Source: Myxococcota bacterium (lineage in GTDB: Bacteria; Myxococcota_A; UBA9160; PR03). Taken from it: 6,741 nt of DNA. Positions 1-6,026 of the stretch are shown here, one piece after another (position 1 is the first letter of the stretch; the number at the start of each line of letters is the position of its first letter). Where the stretch lies: the NCBI GenBank assembly GCA_030066475.1, contig JASJBO010000384.1, positions 1 through 6,741 on the forward strand. The letters are read 5' to 3'. The notes beneath the pieces were generated by a model, which worked only from the letters and a program-made list of their open reading frames with translations, had not been told where the DNA came from and did no database searches. A program made the position numbers and the translations under genes.

Positions 1-243
1 GAGCCGCGGCACGTGGGCGACCTGGGCAACCTCGAGGCGGACGACTCGGGAGCCGCCCGCTACGAGCGCGTCGATTCCCAGCTCGCCTTCAGCGGGACGA
101 ACTCGATCGTCGGACGCGGGCTGATCATCCACGCCCTGGAGGACGACGGCGGACAGCCGACGGGTAACGCTGGAGCGCGGGTAGCCATGGGCGTCATCGG
201 CATCGCCGACCCGGCGGAGCGGGCGCCAGCGACAATCAACTGA
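1..243 (+). CDS. sodC: Cu/Zn superoxide dismutase, C-terminal part (5' end outside window)
   Basis: Converts superoxide to O2 and H2O2 using a Cu/Zn centre; bacterial members are usually periplasmic or lipoproteins. The frame is open from base 1 and gives 80 residues before TGA at 241-243. It carries the HVGDLGN signature, with residues 4 (H) and 7 (D) matching the zinc ligands His80 and Asp83 of human SOD1. H44 matches the copper ligand His120, D48 matches Asp124, and R60 in [14 protein letters not shown] matches the active-site Arg143. The conserved cysteine of the usual ACGVIG motif is Met63 here, so the canonical intrasubunit disulfide cannot form through this position. The protein also runs about ten residues past the usual GVIGIA end. 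The signal peptide and N-terminal copper ligands lie outside the window. ahpC follows 144 nt downstream on the same strand, which fits a shared oxidative-stress role. The family call is very secure; an intact 5' end is not shown. Confidence 0.93.
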   Translation, partial: EPRHVGDLGNLEADDSGAARYERVDSQLAFSGTNSIVGRGLIIHALEDDGGQPTGNAGARVAMGVIGIADPAERAPATIN

Positions 244-244
244 G

Positions 245-271
245 TCAATCATCTTAAATGGATTGATCAAT
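245..271. promoter_or_regulatory. AT-rich inverted repeats upstream of ahpC, candidate operator
   Basis: An AT-rich island in otherwise GC-rich DNA. TCAATC (245-250) is a perfect inverted repeat of GATTGA (261-266) with a 10-nt spacer. The overlapping ATTGATCAAT (262-271) is a perfect 10-bp palindrome. Together these give three copies of the half-site TCAAT/ATTGA. They sit directly upstream of a possible -35 box, where a LysR-type activator such as OxyR would bind. The E. coli OxyR ATAG/CTAT pattern is not present, and the repeat does not give an exact T-N11-A LysR box, so assigning it to OxyR is inference from position only. A weak hairpin at the sodC 3' end is the alternative. Confidence 0.45.
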
Positions 272-299
272 TTGACTGATGACTGGGCAGCCCTAGGCT
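272..299 (+). promoter_or_regulatory. possible sigma70-type promoter for ahpC-ahpF-oxyR
   Basis: TTGACT at 272-277 matches five of six consensus -35 bases. TAGGCT at 294-299, 16 nt further on, is a weak -10 box that keeps only TA and the final T. A weak -10 with an activator site abutting the -35 is typical of activated promoters. The predicted start near 305 would leave a leader of about 80 nt before ahpC. Confidence 0.4.
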
Positions 300-324
300 C
301 TGCTCGGCGGGGCGATCCCGCCTC

Positions 325-355
325 GGGCTTCGTGAGACGTCCCGACACGAAGTCC
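325..355 (+). promoter_or_regulatory. leader hairpin upstream of ahpC
   Basis: GGGCTTCGTG (325-334) pairs with CACGAAGTCC (346-355), giving a 10-bp stem with one G-U pair and an 11-nt loop. No T-run follows, so it is not an intrinsic terminator. It lies between the putative promoter and the ahpC ribosome binding site and could affect leader stability or translation; a chance fold is possible. Confidence 0.35.
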
Positions 356-375
356 CAGCAGCAAGAGGACGGGTT

Positions 376-381
376 GGAGGT
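376..381 (+). promoter_or_regulatory. ahpC ribosome binding site
   Basis: GGAGGT lies 6 nt before the ATG at 388, a near-perfect Shine-Dalgarno match that fixes the ahpC start. Confidence 0.8.
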
Positions 382-387
382 AAGGCC

Positions 388-951
388 ATGTCGCTCATCG
401 GCACCGAGGTCAAGCCGTTTCAGGCAGCGGCATTCCATGCAGGGGAGTTCACGGAAGTCTCCGATGCCCAGCTCCGGGGCAAGTGGTCGGTGGTGTTCTT
501 CTACCCGGCGGACTTCACCTTCGTCTGCCCCACCGAGCTCGGCGATCTCGCCGACCACTACGACGCCTTCCAGGCCATCGACTGCGAGATCTACGCGGTC
601 TCGACGGATACCCACTTCACCCACAAGGCCTGGCACGCGACGTCGGAAACAGTCGGCAAGATCCGGTACCCGATGATCGGAGATCCGACGGGGCTCCTCT
701 GCCGCAATTTCGACGTGATGATCGAGGACGCGGGCCTTGCCGACCGTGGCACCTTCGTGGTCGACCCGGACGGCAAGATCCAGATCGTGGAGGTCAACGC
801 CGGCGGCGTCGGCCGCAACGCGACCGAGCTGCTGCGCAAGGTCAAGGCCGCGCAGTACGTACGGGAGAACCCGAACGAAGTCTGCCCGGCCAGATGGGAG
901 GAGGGCCAGGCGACGCTCTCGCCCTCCCTGGACCTCGTCGGGAAGATCTAG
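388..951 (+). CDS. ahpC: alkyl hydroperoxide reductase peroxidase subunit AhpC
   Basis: Typical 2-Cys peroxiredoxin of the cytoplasm that reduces H2O2, organic hydroperoxides and peroxynitrite, and is re-reduced by AhpF. The 187 residues equal the length of E. coli AhpC. The peroxidatic cysteine C47 sits in FTFVCPTE with T44 of the PxxxT/SxxC motif (P40, T44, C47), and R120 is the probable active-site arginine. The resolving cysteine C166 is in the EVCPARW motif. The C-terminus ends SLDLVGKI, as in enterobacterial AhpC. Two further cysteines (C66, C105) are not the catalytic pair. ATG 388 has a strong GGAGGT ribosome binding site. ahpF starts 30 nt after the stop. The gene follows a sodC end and precedes ahpF and oxyR, so it is the first gene of a peroxide-defence operon, presumably OxyR-activated (inferred). 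Nothing looks damaged. Confidence 0.98.
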   Translation: MSLIGTEVKPFQAAAFHAGEFTEVSDAQLRGKWSVVFFYPADFTFVCPTELGDLADHYDAFQAIDCEIYAVSTDTHFTHKAWHATSETVGKIRYPMIGDPTGLLCRNFDVMIEDAGLADRGTFVVDPDGKIQIVEVNAGGVGRNATELLRKVKAAQYVRENPNEVCPARWEEGQATLSPSLDLVGKI

Positions 952-967
952 CCCGTCAGGCGACGAG

Positions 968-973
968 AGGAGG
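968..973 (+). promoter_or_regulatory. ahpF ribosome binding site
   Basis: AGGAGG, a complete Shine-Dalgarno core, lies 8 nt before the ATG at 982 and inside the 30-nt ahpC-ahpF gap. It sets the ahpF start. Confidence 0.75.
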
Positions 974-981
974 CTCAAGCG

Positions 982-2562
982 ATGCTCGACCCGGCGCTTT
1001 CGCAGCAGCTCCGCACGCATCTCGGCAAGATCCGACAGCCGATCGAGCTCGCGGCATCCCTCGACGACGGGCCGAGTTCCGCCGAGATGCTCGGCCTCCT
1101 GGAGGAAGTCGCCGCCCTGTCGGACAAGATCGTTGTCTCCAGGGACGGCGTCGCTTCCAGGAGGCCGTCCTTCGCGGTGCGGAGGACCGGCAGCGACGTC
1201 GCGGTGCACTTCGCGGCCCTCCCCGTCGGCCACGAGTTCACGTCGTTCGTGCTCGCCCTCCTGCACGTGGGCGGGCACCCCCCGGCGGTGACCGAGGAGG
1301 TTCGCCAGCAGATCCAGGAGCTCGAGGGCCAGCACGTCTTCGAGTCGTTCATCTCCTTGAGCTGTCAGATCTGCCCAGACGTGGTGCAGGCGCTCAACAT
1401 CCTGAGCGTCTTGAACCCACGCATCCGGCACACCGTCATCGACGGCTCGCTCTTCCGCCAGGAGGTCGAAGAACGCGAGGTCATGGCGGTGCCGAGCCTC
1501 TTCCGAAACGGTGAGCCCTTCTCCCAGGGGCGCACCAGCCTCGAGGAGATCGTGGAGAAGCTCGGCACGGGAGCCGGCAGGCGGGCGGCCGACCGGATCC
1601 GGGCAAAGGATCCGTTCGACGTGCTGATCGTCGGCGGCGGCCCGGCCGGTGCCTCGGCGGCCGTCTACGCCGCGCGGAAGGGCCTCCGGACCGGGATCGT
1701 AGCCGAGCGTTTCGGCGGACAGCTCCTGGACACCGCGGGCATCGAGAACCTGATTTCCGACCCCTACACGGAGGGTCCGAAGCTCGCGGCCGTCCTCGAG
1801 CGGAACGTGGGAGAGCACGACGTCGACGTCATGACCCGTCAACAGGCGACGAAGCTGCGGTCCGCCGCCGGTGCCGGAGGGCTGATCGGCATCGAGCTGG
1901 CGAGTGGTGCATCCCTGGCTGCGCGCTCGGTTGTTCTGACCACGGGCGCTCGCTGGCGCCAGCTCGGCGTTCCGGGCGAAAGCGAGTATGCGAACCGGGG
2001 AGTCGCCTACTGCCCCCACTGCGACGGCCCGCTCTTCAAGGGCAAGCGGGTCGCCGTGATCGGCGGCGGCAACTCGGGCGTCGAGGCCGCCATCGACCTG
2101 GCCGGCATCGTCGAACACGTCACCCTGGTCGAGTTCGAACCGAAGCTCCGTGCCGACGACGTGTTGCAGCGAAAGCTCGGCAGTCTCCCGAACGTCGACA
2201 TCGTGGTGCACGCGGAGACGACCGGGATCGTTGGCGACGGCAGCAGGGTTTCGGGACTGAGCTACCGGAACCGCGGGACCGGCGTCGATCACCAGCTGGA
2301 CCTCGAGGGGGTCTTCGTGCAGATCGGTCTGCTTCCCAACACCGAGTGGCTGCGCGGCGCGGTAGACCTGACGCCGTACGGAGAGGTGGAGATCGACGAA
2401 GGCGGGAGGACCTCCGTGCCGGGCGTCTTCGCGGCGGGCGATTGCACGACGGTGCCCTACAAGCAGATCGTCGTGGCTCTGGGGGCGGGCTCGACAGCGG
2501 TGCTCAGCGCCTTCGACTATCTGATCCGCACTTCGTCGCCGCTGGAGGCCTCCGTGGCCTGA
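982..2562 (+). CDS. ahpF: alkyl hydroperoxide reductase flavoprotein AhpF (NADH-dependent)
   Basis: Flavin disulfide reductase that passes electrons from NADH through FAD and two disulfide centres to AhpC. It has 526 residues against 521 in E. coli. The N-terminal tandem thioredoxin-fold domain (about 1-200) carries the redox pair C128-x-x-C131 in [12 protein letters not shown]. The FAD-binding GGGPAG motif is at about 218-223. The thioredoxin-reductase-type active site C344-P-H-C347-D is followed by the NADH-binding [10 protein letters not shown] (about 361-370). The C-terminal FAD signature GVFAAGDC is at 481-488, and the VPYKQI stretch after it is also kept. All catalytic cysteines are present, so the protein should work. 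It starts 30 nt after ahpC with its own strong ribosome binding site, and oxyR starts 14 nt after its stop. Similarity to the enterobacterial enzyme is high across the whole length. A plain thioredoxin reductase is excluded by the N-terminal domain. Confidence 0.98.
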   Translation: MLDPALSQQLRTHLGKIRQPIELAASLDDGPSSAEMLGLLEEVAALSDKIVVSRDGVASRRPSFAVRRTGSDVAVHFAALPVGHEFTSFVLALLHVGGHPPAVTEEVRQQIQELEGQHVFESFISLSCQICPDVVQALNILSVLNPRIRHTVIDGSLFRQEVEEREVMAVPSLFRNGEPFSQGRTSLEEIVEKLGTGAGRRAADRIRAKDPFDVLIVGGGPAGASAAVYAARKGLRTGIVAERFGGQLLDTAGIENLISDPYTEGPKLAAVLERNVGEHDVDVMTRQQATKLRSAAGAGGLIGIELASGASLAARSVVLTTGARWRQLGVPGESEYANRGVAYCPHCDGPLFKGKRVAVIGGGNSGVEAAIDLAGIVEHVTLVEFEPKLRADDVLQRKLGSLPNVDIVVHAETTGIVGDGSRVSGLSYRNRGTGVDHQLDLEGVFVQIGLLPNTEWLRGAVDLTPYGEVEIDEGGRTSVPGVFAAGDCTTVPYKQIVVALGAGSTAVLSAFDYLIRTSSPLEASVA

Positions 2563-2576
2563 ACGGAGCGGAAGCC

Positions 2577-3503
2577 GTGAACCTACGCGATCTCGAATAC
2601 CTGGTCGCGGTTGCCAACCACGGCCAGTTCGGGCGTGCCGCCGAGGCCTGCAACGCGTCACAGCCGACGTTGTCGACGCAGATCAGGAAGCTCGAGAACG
2701 AGCTGGGTCTCGAGCTGTTCGAGCGGGTCGCAAGAGGCGTGCTCCTGACGGCGGCGGGTCGGCAGATCGTCGAGCGCGCACGCGTCGTGCTCAGTGAGGC
2801 AGATGCGATCTTCGGGATCGCCAGGCGGATGACCGACCCGGGCTCGGCGAGCCTCCGCATCGGGCTCTTCCCGACCCTCGCGCCCTATCTCCTCCCGCAC
2901 GTCGTTCCGGTCGTGCGGGAGCGCTTCCCTGGGCTGGAGTTGTTGCTCGCCGAGGAGAAGACACACGAAATCCTGCGGCAGCTCAAGCAAGGTCAGCTCG
3001 ACGCCGGCGTCCTGGCGCTGCCGCTCGCGGACGACGACCTCGACTGGATCGAGCTGTTCGAAGAGGAGTTCGTGCTCGCCGTGCCCGCGAAGCACGCTCT
3101 CGCGCGGCGCAGGAGGCGGGTTTCGGTCGAGGCGTTGTCGGACGAGAGCATCCTGCTCCTCGAGGACGGCCACTGCCTACGCGACCAGGCCCTCGCGGTC
3201 TGTCACCTCGCAGGCGCTTCCGAGAGAGAGGACTTCCGATCGACCAGTCTGGAGACGATGCGCCAGATGGTCGCGGCTGGCGTCGGCGTGACGCTGCTGC
3301 CCCGGCTTGCGGTGGAGCCGCCGATGGCGCCAGCGTCCGGCATCGGACTCGTCGAGTTCACGAGGCCGGCGCCCTCGCGGCGGATCGCGCTGGGCTGGCG
3401 GAAGTCGAGCGCCTACCGCGATTTCTTCCCGAGGCTGGCGGAGTCCCTCCGTACGCTGCCCAGAGGACTCGTCAGGCCGAGCGCTCGAGGAAGGGCCGGG
3501 TAG
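2577..3503 (+). CDS. oxyR: hydrogen peroxide-sensing LysR-type regulator OxyR
   Basis: Redox-switched transcription activator (sometimes repressor) of peroxide-defence genes. From the GTG at 2577 it has 308 residues; E. coli OxyR has 305. The N-terminus VNLRDLEYLVAVA aligns with E. coli MNIRDLEYLVALA, which selects this start over the longer open frame reaching back into ahpF. A GGAG lies 8 nt upstream. The winged helix-turn-helix covers about 1-60, with SQPTLSTQIRKLE as recognition region. The effector domain keeps the LEDGHCLRDQ motif, with sensing cysteine C200 and its partner C209 matching C199 and C208 of E. coli. H199 and T100, both implicated in peroxide reaction, are also kept, as is the TSLETMRQMVAAG dimer-region motif. 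The nine-residue Cys spacing fits disulfide switching. It is the last gene behind ahpC-ahpF, so it probably shares their transcript and may be auto-activated. The C-terminus is basic and slightly extended. Confidence 0.97.
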   Translation: MNLRDLEYLVAVANHGQFGRAAEACNASQPTLSTQIRKLENELGLELFERVARGVLLTAAGRQIVERARVVLSEADAIFGIARRMTDPGSASLRIGLFPTLAPYLLPHVVPVVRERFPGLELLLAEEKTHEILRQLKQGQLDAGVLALPLADDDLDWIELFEEEFVLAVPAKHALARRRRRVSVEALSDESILLLEDGHCLRDQALAVCHLAGASEREDFRSTSLETMRQMVAAGVGVTLLPRLAVEPPMAPASGIGLVEFTRPAPSRRIALGWRKSSAYRDFFPRLAESLRTLPRGLVRPSARGRAG

Positions 3504-3563
3504 GCGGCTCGCGACCGAGTCCGTCGGGGCTCGGGAACGGCTAAGATCGCGGCGGGGCTTCGC

Positions 3564-3983
3564 TCAAGCTCGAGTCGATCCGCCCTCGCGGACGGCGATG
3601 TTGAGCTGGCCGGCGAGGCCCGCCTCGCGGTGGGCCTCGATCTCGCGGAACTTCGGGGTGGTGGCGATCTGCACCAGCGTCTTCGGCGATGGGTACTCGA
3701 CCAGGCCGACCGCGTCCCACAGCTCCTCGACCTCGCCCAGCAGCAGGCTCTCGACGGCGCCGCCGAACAGGAAGCGGCCGCCCGCGGCCTCGACCAGCCC
3801 GCGCATCTCGGTGGCGTAGAGCCGATAGGCGGCTTCGCCGCTCAGGTCGCTCGCGCGCCCGTCGGCGTAGACCGCCCGTTCCTTGAACTTGAGCAGGTTG
3901 ACCATCACGACCGGCCGGTCGGCGCCGGCCAGGAAGGCCTGGACGTTCTCGGGCGCGGGCTGGACCTGGTTCTCGACCTTCAT
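3564..3983 (-). CDS. DUF1330 domain protein
   Basis: Small 139-residue protein of the DUF1330 family, a dimeric alpha/beta-barrel (ferredoxin-like) fold with no firmly assigned biochemical role. Family features visible are PVVMVNLLKFKERA (about 24-37), a GEAAYRLYATEM helix (about 49-60), a central GGRFLFGGAVE strand pair (68-78), and the late VEYPSPKTLVQIATTPKFREIEAHREAGL stretch (about 95-123). No signal peptide or membrane segment is seen, so it is probably cytoplasmic. ATG 3983 is preceded by GAGG (3991-3994) with a 7-nt spacer. It lies 63 nt after the scramblase-family gene on the same strand and may be co-transcribed with it. Its 3' end faces oxyR across a 60-bp gap in which I see no convincing terminator: the only stem, CCGAG/CTCGG at 3515-3534, lacks a T-run. 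Confidence 0.85.
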   Translation of the reverse strand: MKVENQVQPAPENVQAFLAGADRPVVMVNLLKFKERAVYADGRASDLSGEAAYRLYATEMRGLVEAAGGRFLFGGAVESLLLGEVEELWDAVGLVEYPSPKTLVQIATTPKFREIEAHREAGLAGQLNIAVREGGSTRA

Positions 3984-4046
3984 CGGGAGACCTCGCTCAG
4001 CCGCGCGGCGGCAGCTCGTGCTGCGAAGGCTGGCACATCGGCCGGG

Positions 4047-4685
4047 CTATCGCCCCAGGCCCAGCAGGCCGCCGCTGCGCCCCTGGTTGTTCTCGAAGAA
4101 GTCGAAGTCGATCGAGAGCGCGGCTGCCAGGATCACGGCGCGCTGGTCGGGGCTCCAGCCCGCGTTGCCGAACGCGATCCGAAAGGTGTCGGCGTCGGAG
4201 AAGACCTCGCGCATCGCCCCGCCCCAGCGCTTCGCGATCACCGCCTCGCCATCCCCGCTCTCGGCGACGACCGGAAACGTCCACAGCTTCCAGCGAGGCG
4301 CCGCGATCCGGGCGAAGCGACGCCCGACGGCGTCCTCGAGGTCGTAGCGCTTGTGCAGGACGCCGAAGCGGCGCAGGACGCAGCCGATCGGGCGCCCGTC
4401 CGGCGCGCTCACGTCGAGCCGGGAGAACAGCCAGAAGAAGGGACGCGTCAACGCCAGCACCGCCGCGCCGGCGCGATCGAAGACGCGCACGTCGAGCGGC
4501 CGATGCGAGCGCAGGAAGCCGCGGCGCAGCACGTCCCAGAGCCCGCGGGCCCGCTCGGCGACCAGGCCGATCTCGGCACCCTGCGCGTCCCGCACCGCGT
4601 ACTGGTTGCGCGTCTCCCAGTCGGTCAGGACCTCGGTCCACTCCTTGCGCTGCTGGATCACGAGCTCCGCGTGCCCCTCGAACAC
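4047..4685 (-). CDS. phospholipid scramblase-family protein (LURP-one-related fold)
   Basis: From the GTG at 4685 it has 212 residues and belongs to the scramblase/LURP-one-related group by motif. Eukaryotic members include PLSCR proteins; the role of bacterial members is not settled, and lipid scrambling is not established here. Visible features are LVIQQRKEWTEVL (8-20), NQYAVRD (27-33), RPFFWLFSRLDV (81-92), RYDLEDAVGRRFARI (113-127) and the RWKLWTFPV strand (131-139). The C-terminal segment DADTFRIAF (164-172), followed by a hydrophobic helix ending IDFDFFE (192-198), closely resembles the PLSCR calcium-motif and terminal-helix region. The start is set by GGAGG (4693-4697), 7 nt upstream. 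The open frame extending to 4913 overlaps the preceding gene and is low-complexity, so it was not used. The previous gene ends 19 nt upstream, which implies an operon. A tubby-like lipid-binding role is the main alternative. Confidence 0.85.
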   Translation of the reverse strand: MFEGHAELVIQQRKEWTEVLTDWETRNQYAVRDAQGAEIGLVAERARGLWDVLRRGFLRSHRPLDVRVFDRAGAAVLALTRPFFWLFSRLDVSAPDGRPIGCVLRRFGVLHKRYDLEDAVGRRFARIAAPRWKLWTFPVVAESGDGEAVIAKRWGGAMREVFSDADTFRIAFGNAGWSPDQRAVILAAALSIDFDFFENNQGRSGGLLGLGR

Positions 4686-4692
4686 GAGGCTT

Positions 4693-4697
4693 CCTCC
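4693..4697 (-). promoter_or_regulatory. ribosome binding site deciding the scramblase-family start
   Basis: On the minus strand GGAGG lies 7 nt before the GTG at 4685, in the 19-nt gap after the upstream gene. It supports this GTG over the longer upstream frame. Confidence 0.7.
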
Positions 4698-4704
4698 CTG
4701 CAGT

Positions 4705-5634
4705 CTATCGGCGTCCCGGCGCCCCGCTGCCGCCGCCAGGCGACCGGAGCTGGCGCGCGTACCAGGCGGGGCCGGCGAGGCTGAACAGCCCGACCAGTCG
4801 CAGACAGTCGGCGGACGGCTCCGGCACGGGCAGCGGCTCGTCGTCGAAAGCGGCGAGCGGCTGGTCGAGGCTCCAGATGCGAATGTCGTCGTTGTACTGG
4901 ACGCCGGCGCCAACGCCCGCGCTGGCGTACATGCCCCAGTGCGCGCGCAGCAGGTGCGTGCCGGGGTGGTTCGTGTAGTCGCCGCGGAACATCGGGACGC
5001 CGTCCTGCCAGACGTGGACGTAGCCGGTCGCGCCGTTGTACTCGATGTAGACCGTGATCCGCACCCAGCGACGCAGCGGAAACGGCTCTCGCGGCAGCGG
5101 CCCGATGTACTCGCCGAGGAACGGGCTCATGTGAGCCAGCTCGAGCATGCCGCCGCGCACGCTCATCGTGTGCACCACCCAGTCGACGTTGTTGCCCCAG
5201 GTCCCGAGGTGTATCCACTCACCCGAACCCAGCGCATCGAAGTCCGCGTCGAGGTACACCATGAAGGAGTTGACCAGCGGCGTGGGAATCGGGTCCTCGA
5301 TGTTGCTGGGATCGTCGGCGCTGATGCCGGGATAGGCGCGGTGGCTCGAGCTCGCGGGCGCCTCGATCCAGCCGCGATAGGCGTGGTCGCCGGAGAAGAC
5401 GGGCTCGCCCGAATCGCGGTGCACGATCGTCCAGGCGGACTGGCGTCCGGACGGCAGGCTCCCGTCGGCTGACCAGGAGCCGCTGTCCCAGGGGTGCCAC
5501 TCGCCGCCGGGAAACCCGTTCTCGAAGCCACTGCTCCAGACCAGCTCGGAGGCCCGCGCGCAGCTGGACGTCGCGCACAGCGCGGAGGCACACAGCAGAG
5601 CGGAGGCCATCGTGCGGAGCTGGGGACGGTCCAC
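4705..5634 (-). CDS. secreted jelly-roll-like protein with PEP-CTERM-like tail
   Basis: A 309-residue exported protein that I cannot assign to a characterised enzyme. The N-terminus has basic residues then a hydrophobic stretch ASALLCASALCATSSC (about 10-25) and a likely signal peptidase site after CARA (28 or 29). The body is rich in aromatic residues and Gly, with SGFENGF (35-41), VYLDADFD (126-133), LGTWGNNVDW (143-152), RRWVRITVYIEYNG (188-201), GYVHVWQDGV (204-213) and YNDDIRIW (247-254). This resembles the concanavalin A-like fold of polysaccharide lyases and lectins; no catalytic residues are identified. The tail PVPEPS (269-274), a short hydrophobic segment (278-291) and YARQLR look like a PEP-CTERM exosortase sorting signal, although the hydrophobic part is interrupted. 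GTG 5634 was chosen because it gives a basic n-region; ATG 5610 is the alternative. Neither has a clear ribosome binding site. It is probably the first gene of a three-gene operon. Confidence 0.75.
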   Translation of the reverse strand: MDRPQLRTMASALLCASALCATSSCARASELVWSSGFENGFPGGEWHPWDSGSWSADGSLPSGRQSAWTIVHRDSGEPVFSGDHAYRGWIEAPASSSHRAYPGISADDPSNIEDPIPTPLVNSFMVYLDADFDALGSGEWIHLGTWGNNVDWVVHTMSVRGGMLELAHMSPFLGEYIGPLPREPFPLRRWVRITVYIEYNGATGYVHVWQDGVPMFRGDYTNHPGTHLLRAHWGMYASAGVGAGVQYNDDIRIWSLDQPLAAFDDEPLPVPEPSADCLRLVGLFSLAGPAWYARQLRSPGGGSGAPGRR

Positions 5635-6026
5635 TAGGCGGGGACCGTATCGGATCGCGATCGAGAGTCCTGAAGCCCGCGCAACGCCGCCGCACGGTGC
5701 GGATGCCCGACCGGAGCTGTAGTACAGAAGTGCGATTTCCGTAATCTTTTGTATTACAGAACAGCCGGAGGCGCGATACGAGAGGACGAGAGCGACACGA
5801 GCACGAACGCGGACCGACCGAGCGGATCGAGGACGCGGTGGGCGTCTTCGAGCCGATCCGGGACGTCGACCACGAGGTCGCGCAGCTCGCTCGTGAGCTG
5901 GTCGAGAACCGCGAGCCGAGCCGGTTCGAGACGTCGCAGGCAGCGGGCCGGCGGCGAGGCAGGGCCGTGCGCGCGACCCGATCTCGCTTGCCGCACCCGA
6001 TCCATGCGGCGAACATGGCAGCTCGC
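5635..6026. other. divergent intergenic region with part coding-like stretch
   Basis: About 390 bp between the start of the minus-strand secreted protein and the acyltransferase core start. It holds the AT-rich twin palindromes at 5717-5762, a perfect CCGCAC-G-GTGCGG palindrome at 5690-5702 (could be chance in GC-rich DNA) and a GATCGCGATC palindrome at 5653-5662. From about 5814 the plus strand is open in frame with the acyltransferase. Codons at roughly 5814-5940 have almost exclusively G or C in third position, so this part may be coding. No RNA gene or terminator is seen. Confidence 0.5.
5717..5762. promoter_or_regulatory. twin TGTANTACA palindromes, candidate operators
   Basis: CTGTAGTACAG (5717-5727) is a perfect 5-1-5 palindrome, and TGTATTACA (5750-5758) is a perfect 4-1-4 palindrome. 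Their centres are 32 bp apart, close to three helical turns. They are embedded in a direct repeat: TGTAGTACAGAAG (5718-5730) and TGTATTACAGAAC (5750-5762) match at 11 of 13 positions. GTAAT (5741-5745) and ATTAC (5753-5757) form a further inverted repeat. The AT-rich position between divergent genes suggests binding of a dimeric regulator, for example of GntR or TetR type. None is encoded in the window, so the regulator is unknown. Confidence 0.45.

Noticed and set aside
483..1514. 343-codon open frame spanning ahpC and ahpF
   Set aside because: It is Arg/Gly/Pro-rich with no motif and crosses two unmistakable genes in another frame; a GC-rich shadow.
2346..2576. Upstream extension of the oxyR frame into ahpF
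   Set aside because: The residues are low-complexity Arg/Gly, while homology to OxyR begins exactly at GTG 2577 with a ribosome binding site.
3504..3563. Bidirectional terminator between oxyR and the DUF1330 gene
   Set aside because: Only a 5-bp stem (3515-3519 with 3530-3534), with no T-run on either side.
3997..4641. 214-codon minus-strand frame overlapping the scramblase gene
   Set aside because: Arg/Ala-rich with no motif; the scramblase frame is clearly the coding one.
3630..4784. 384-codon plus-strand frame opposite the DUF1330 and scramblase genes
   Set aside because: Its composition is that of an antisense shadow (Gln/His/Ala/Arg-rich), and the minus strand has recognised families.
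5717..5727. LexA (SOS) box
   Set aside because: CTGTAGTACAG has the CTG and CAG ends but only five bases between them; the LexA box needs about ten.
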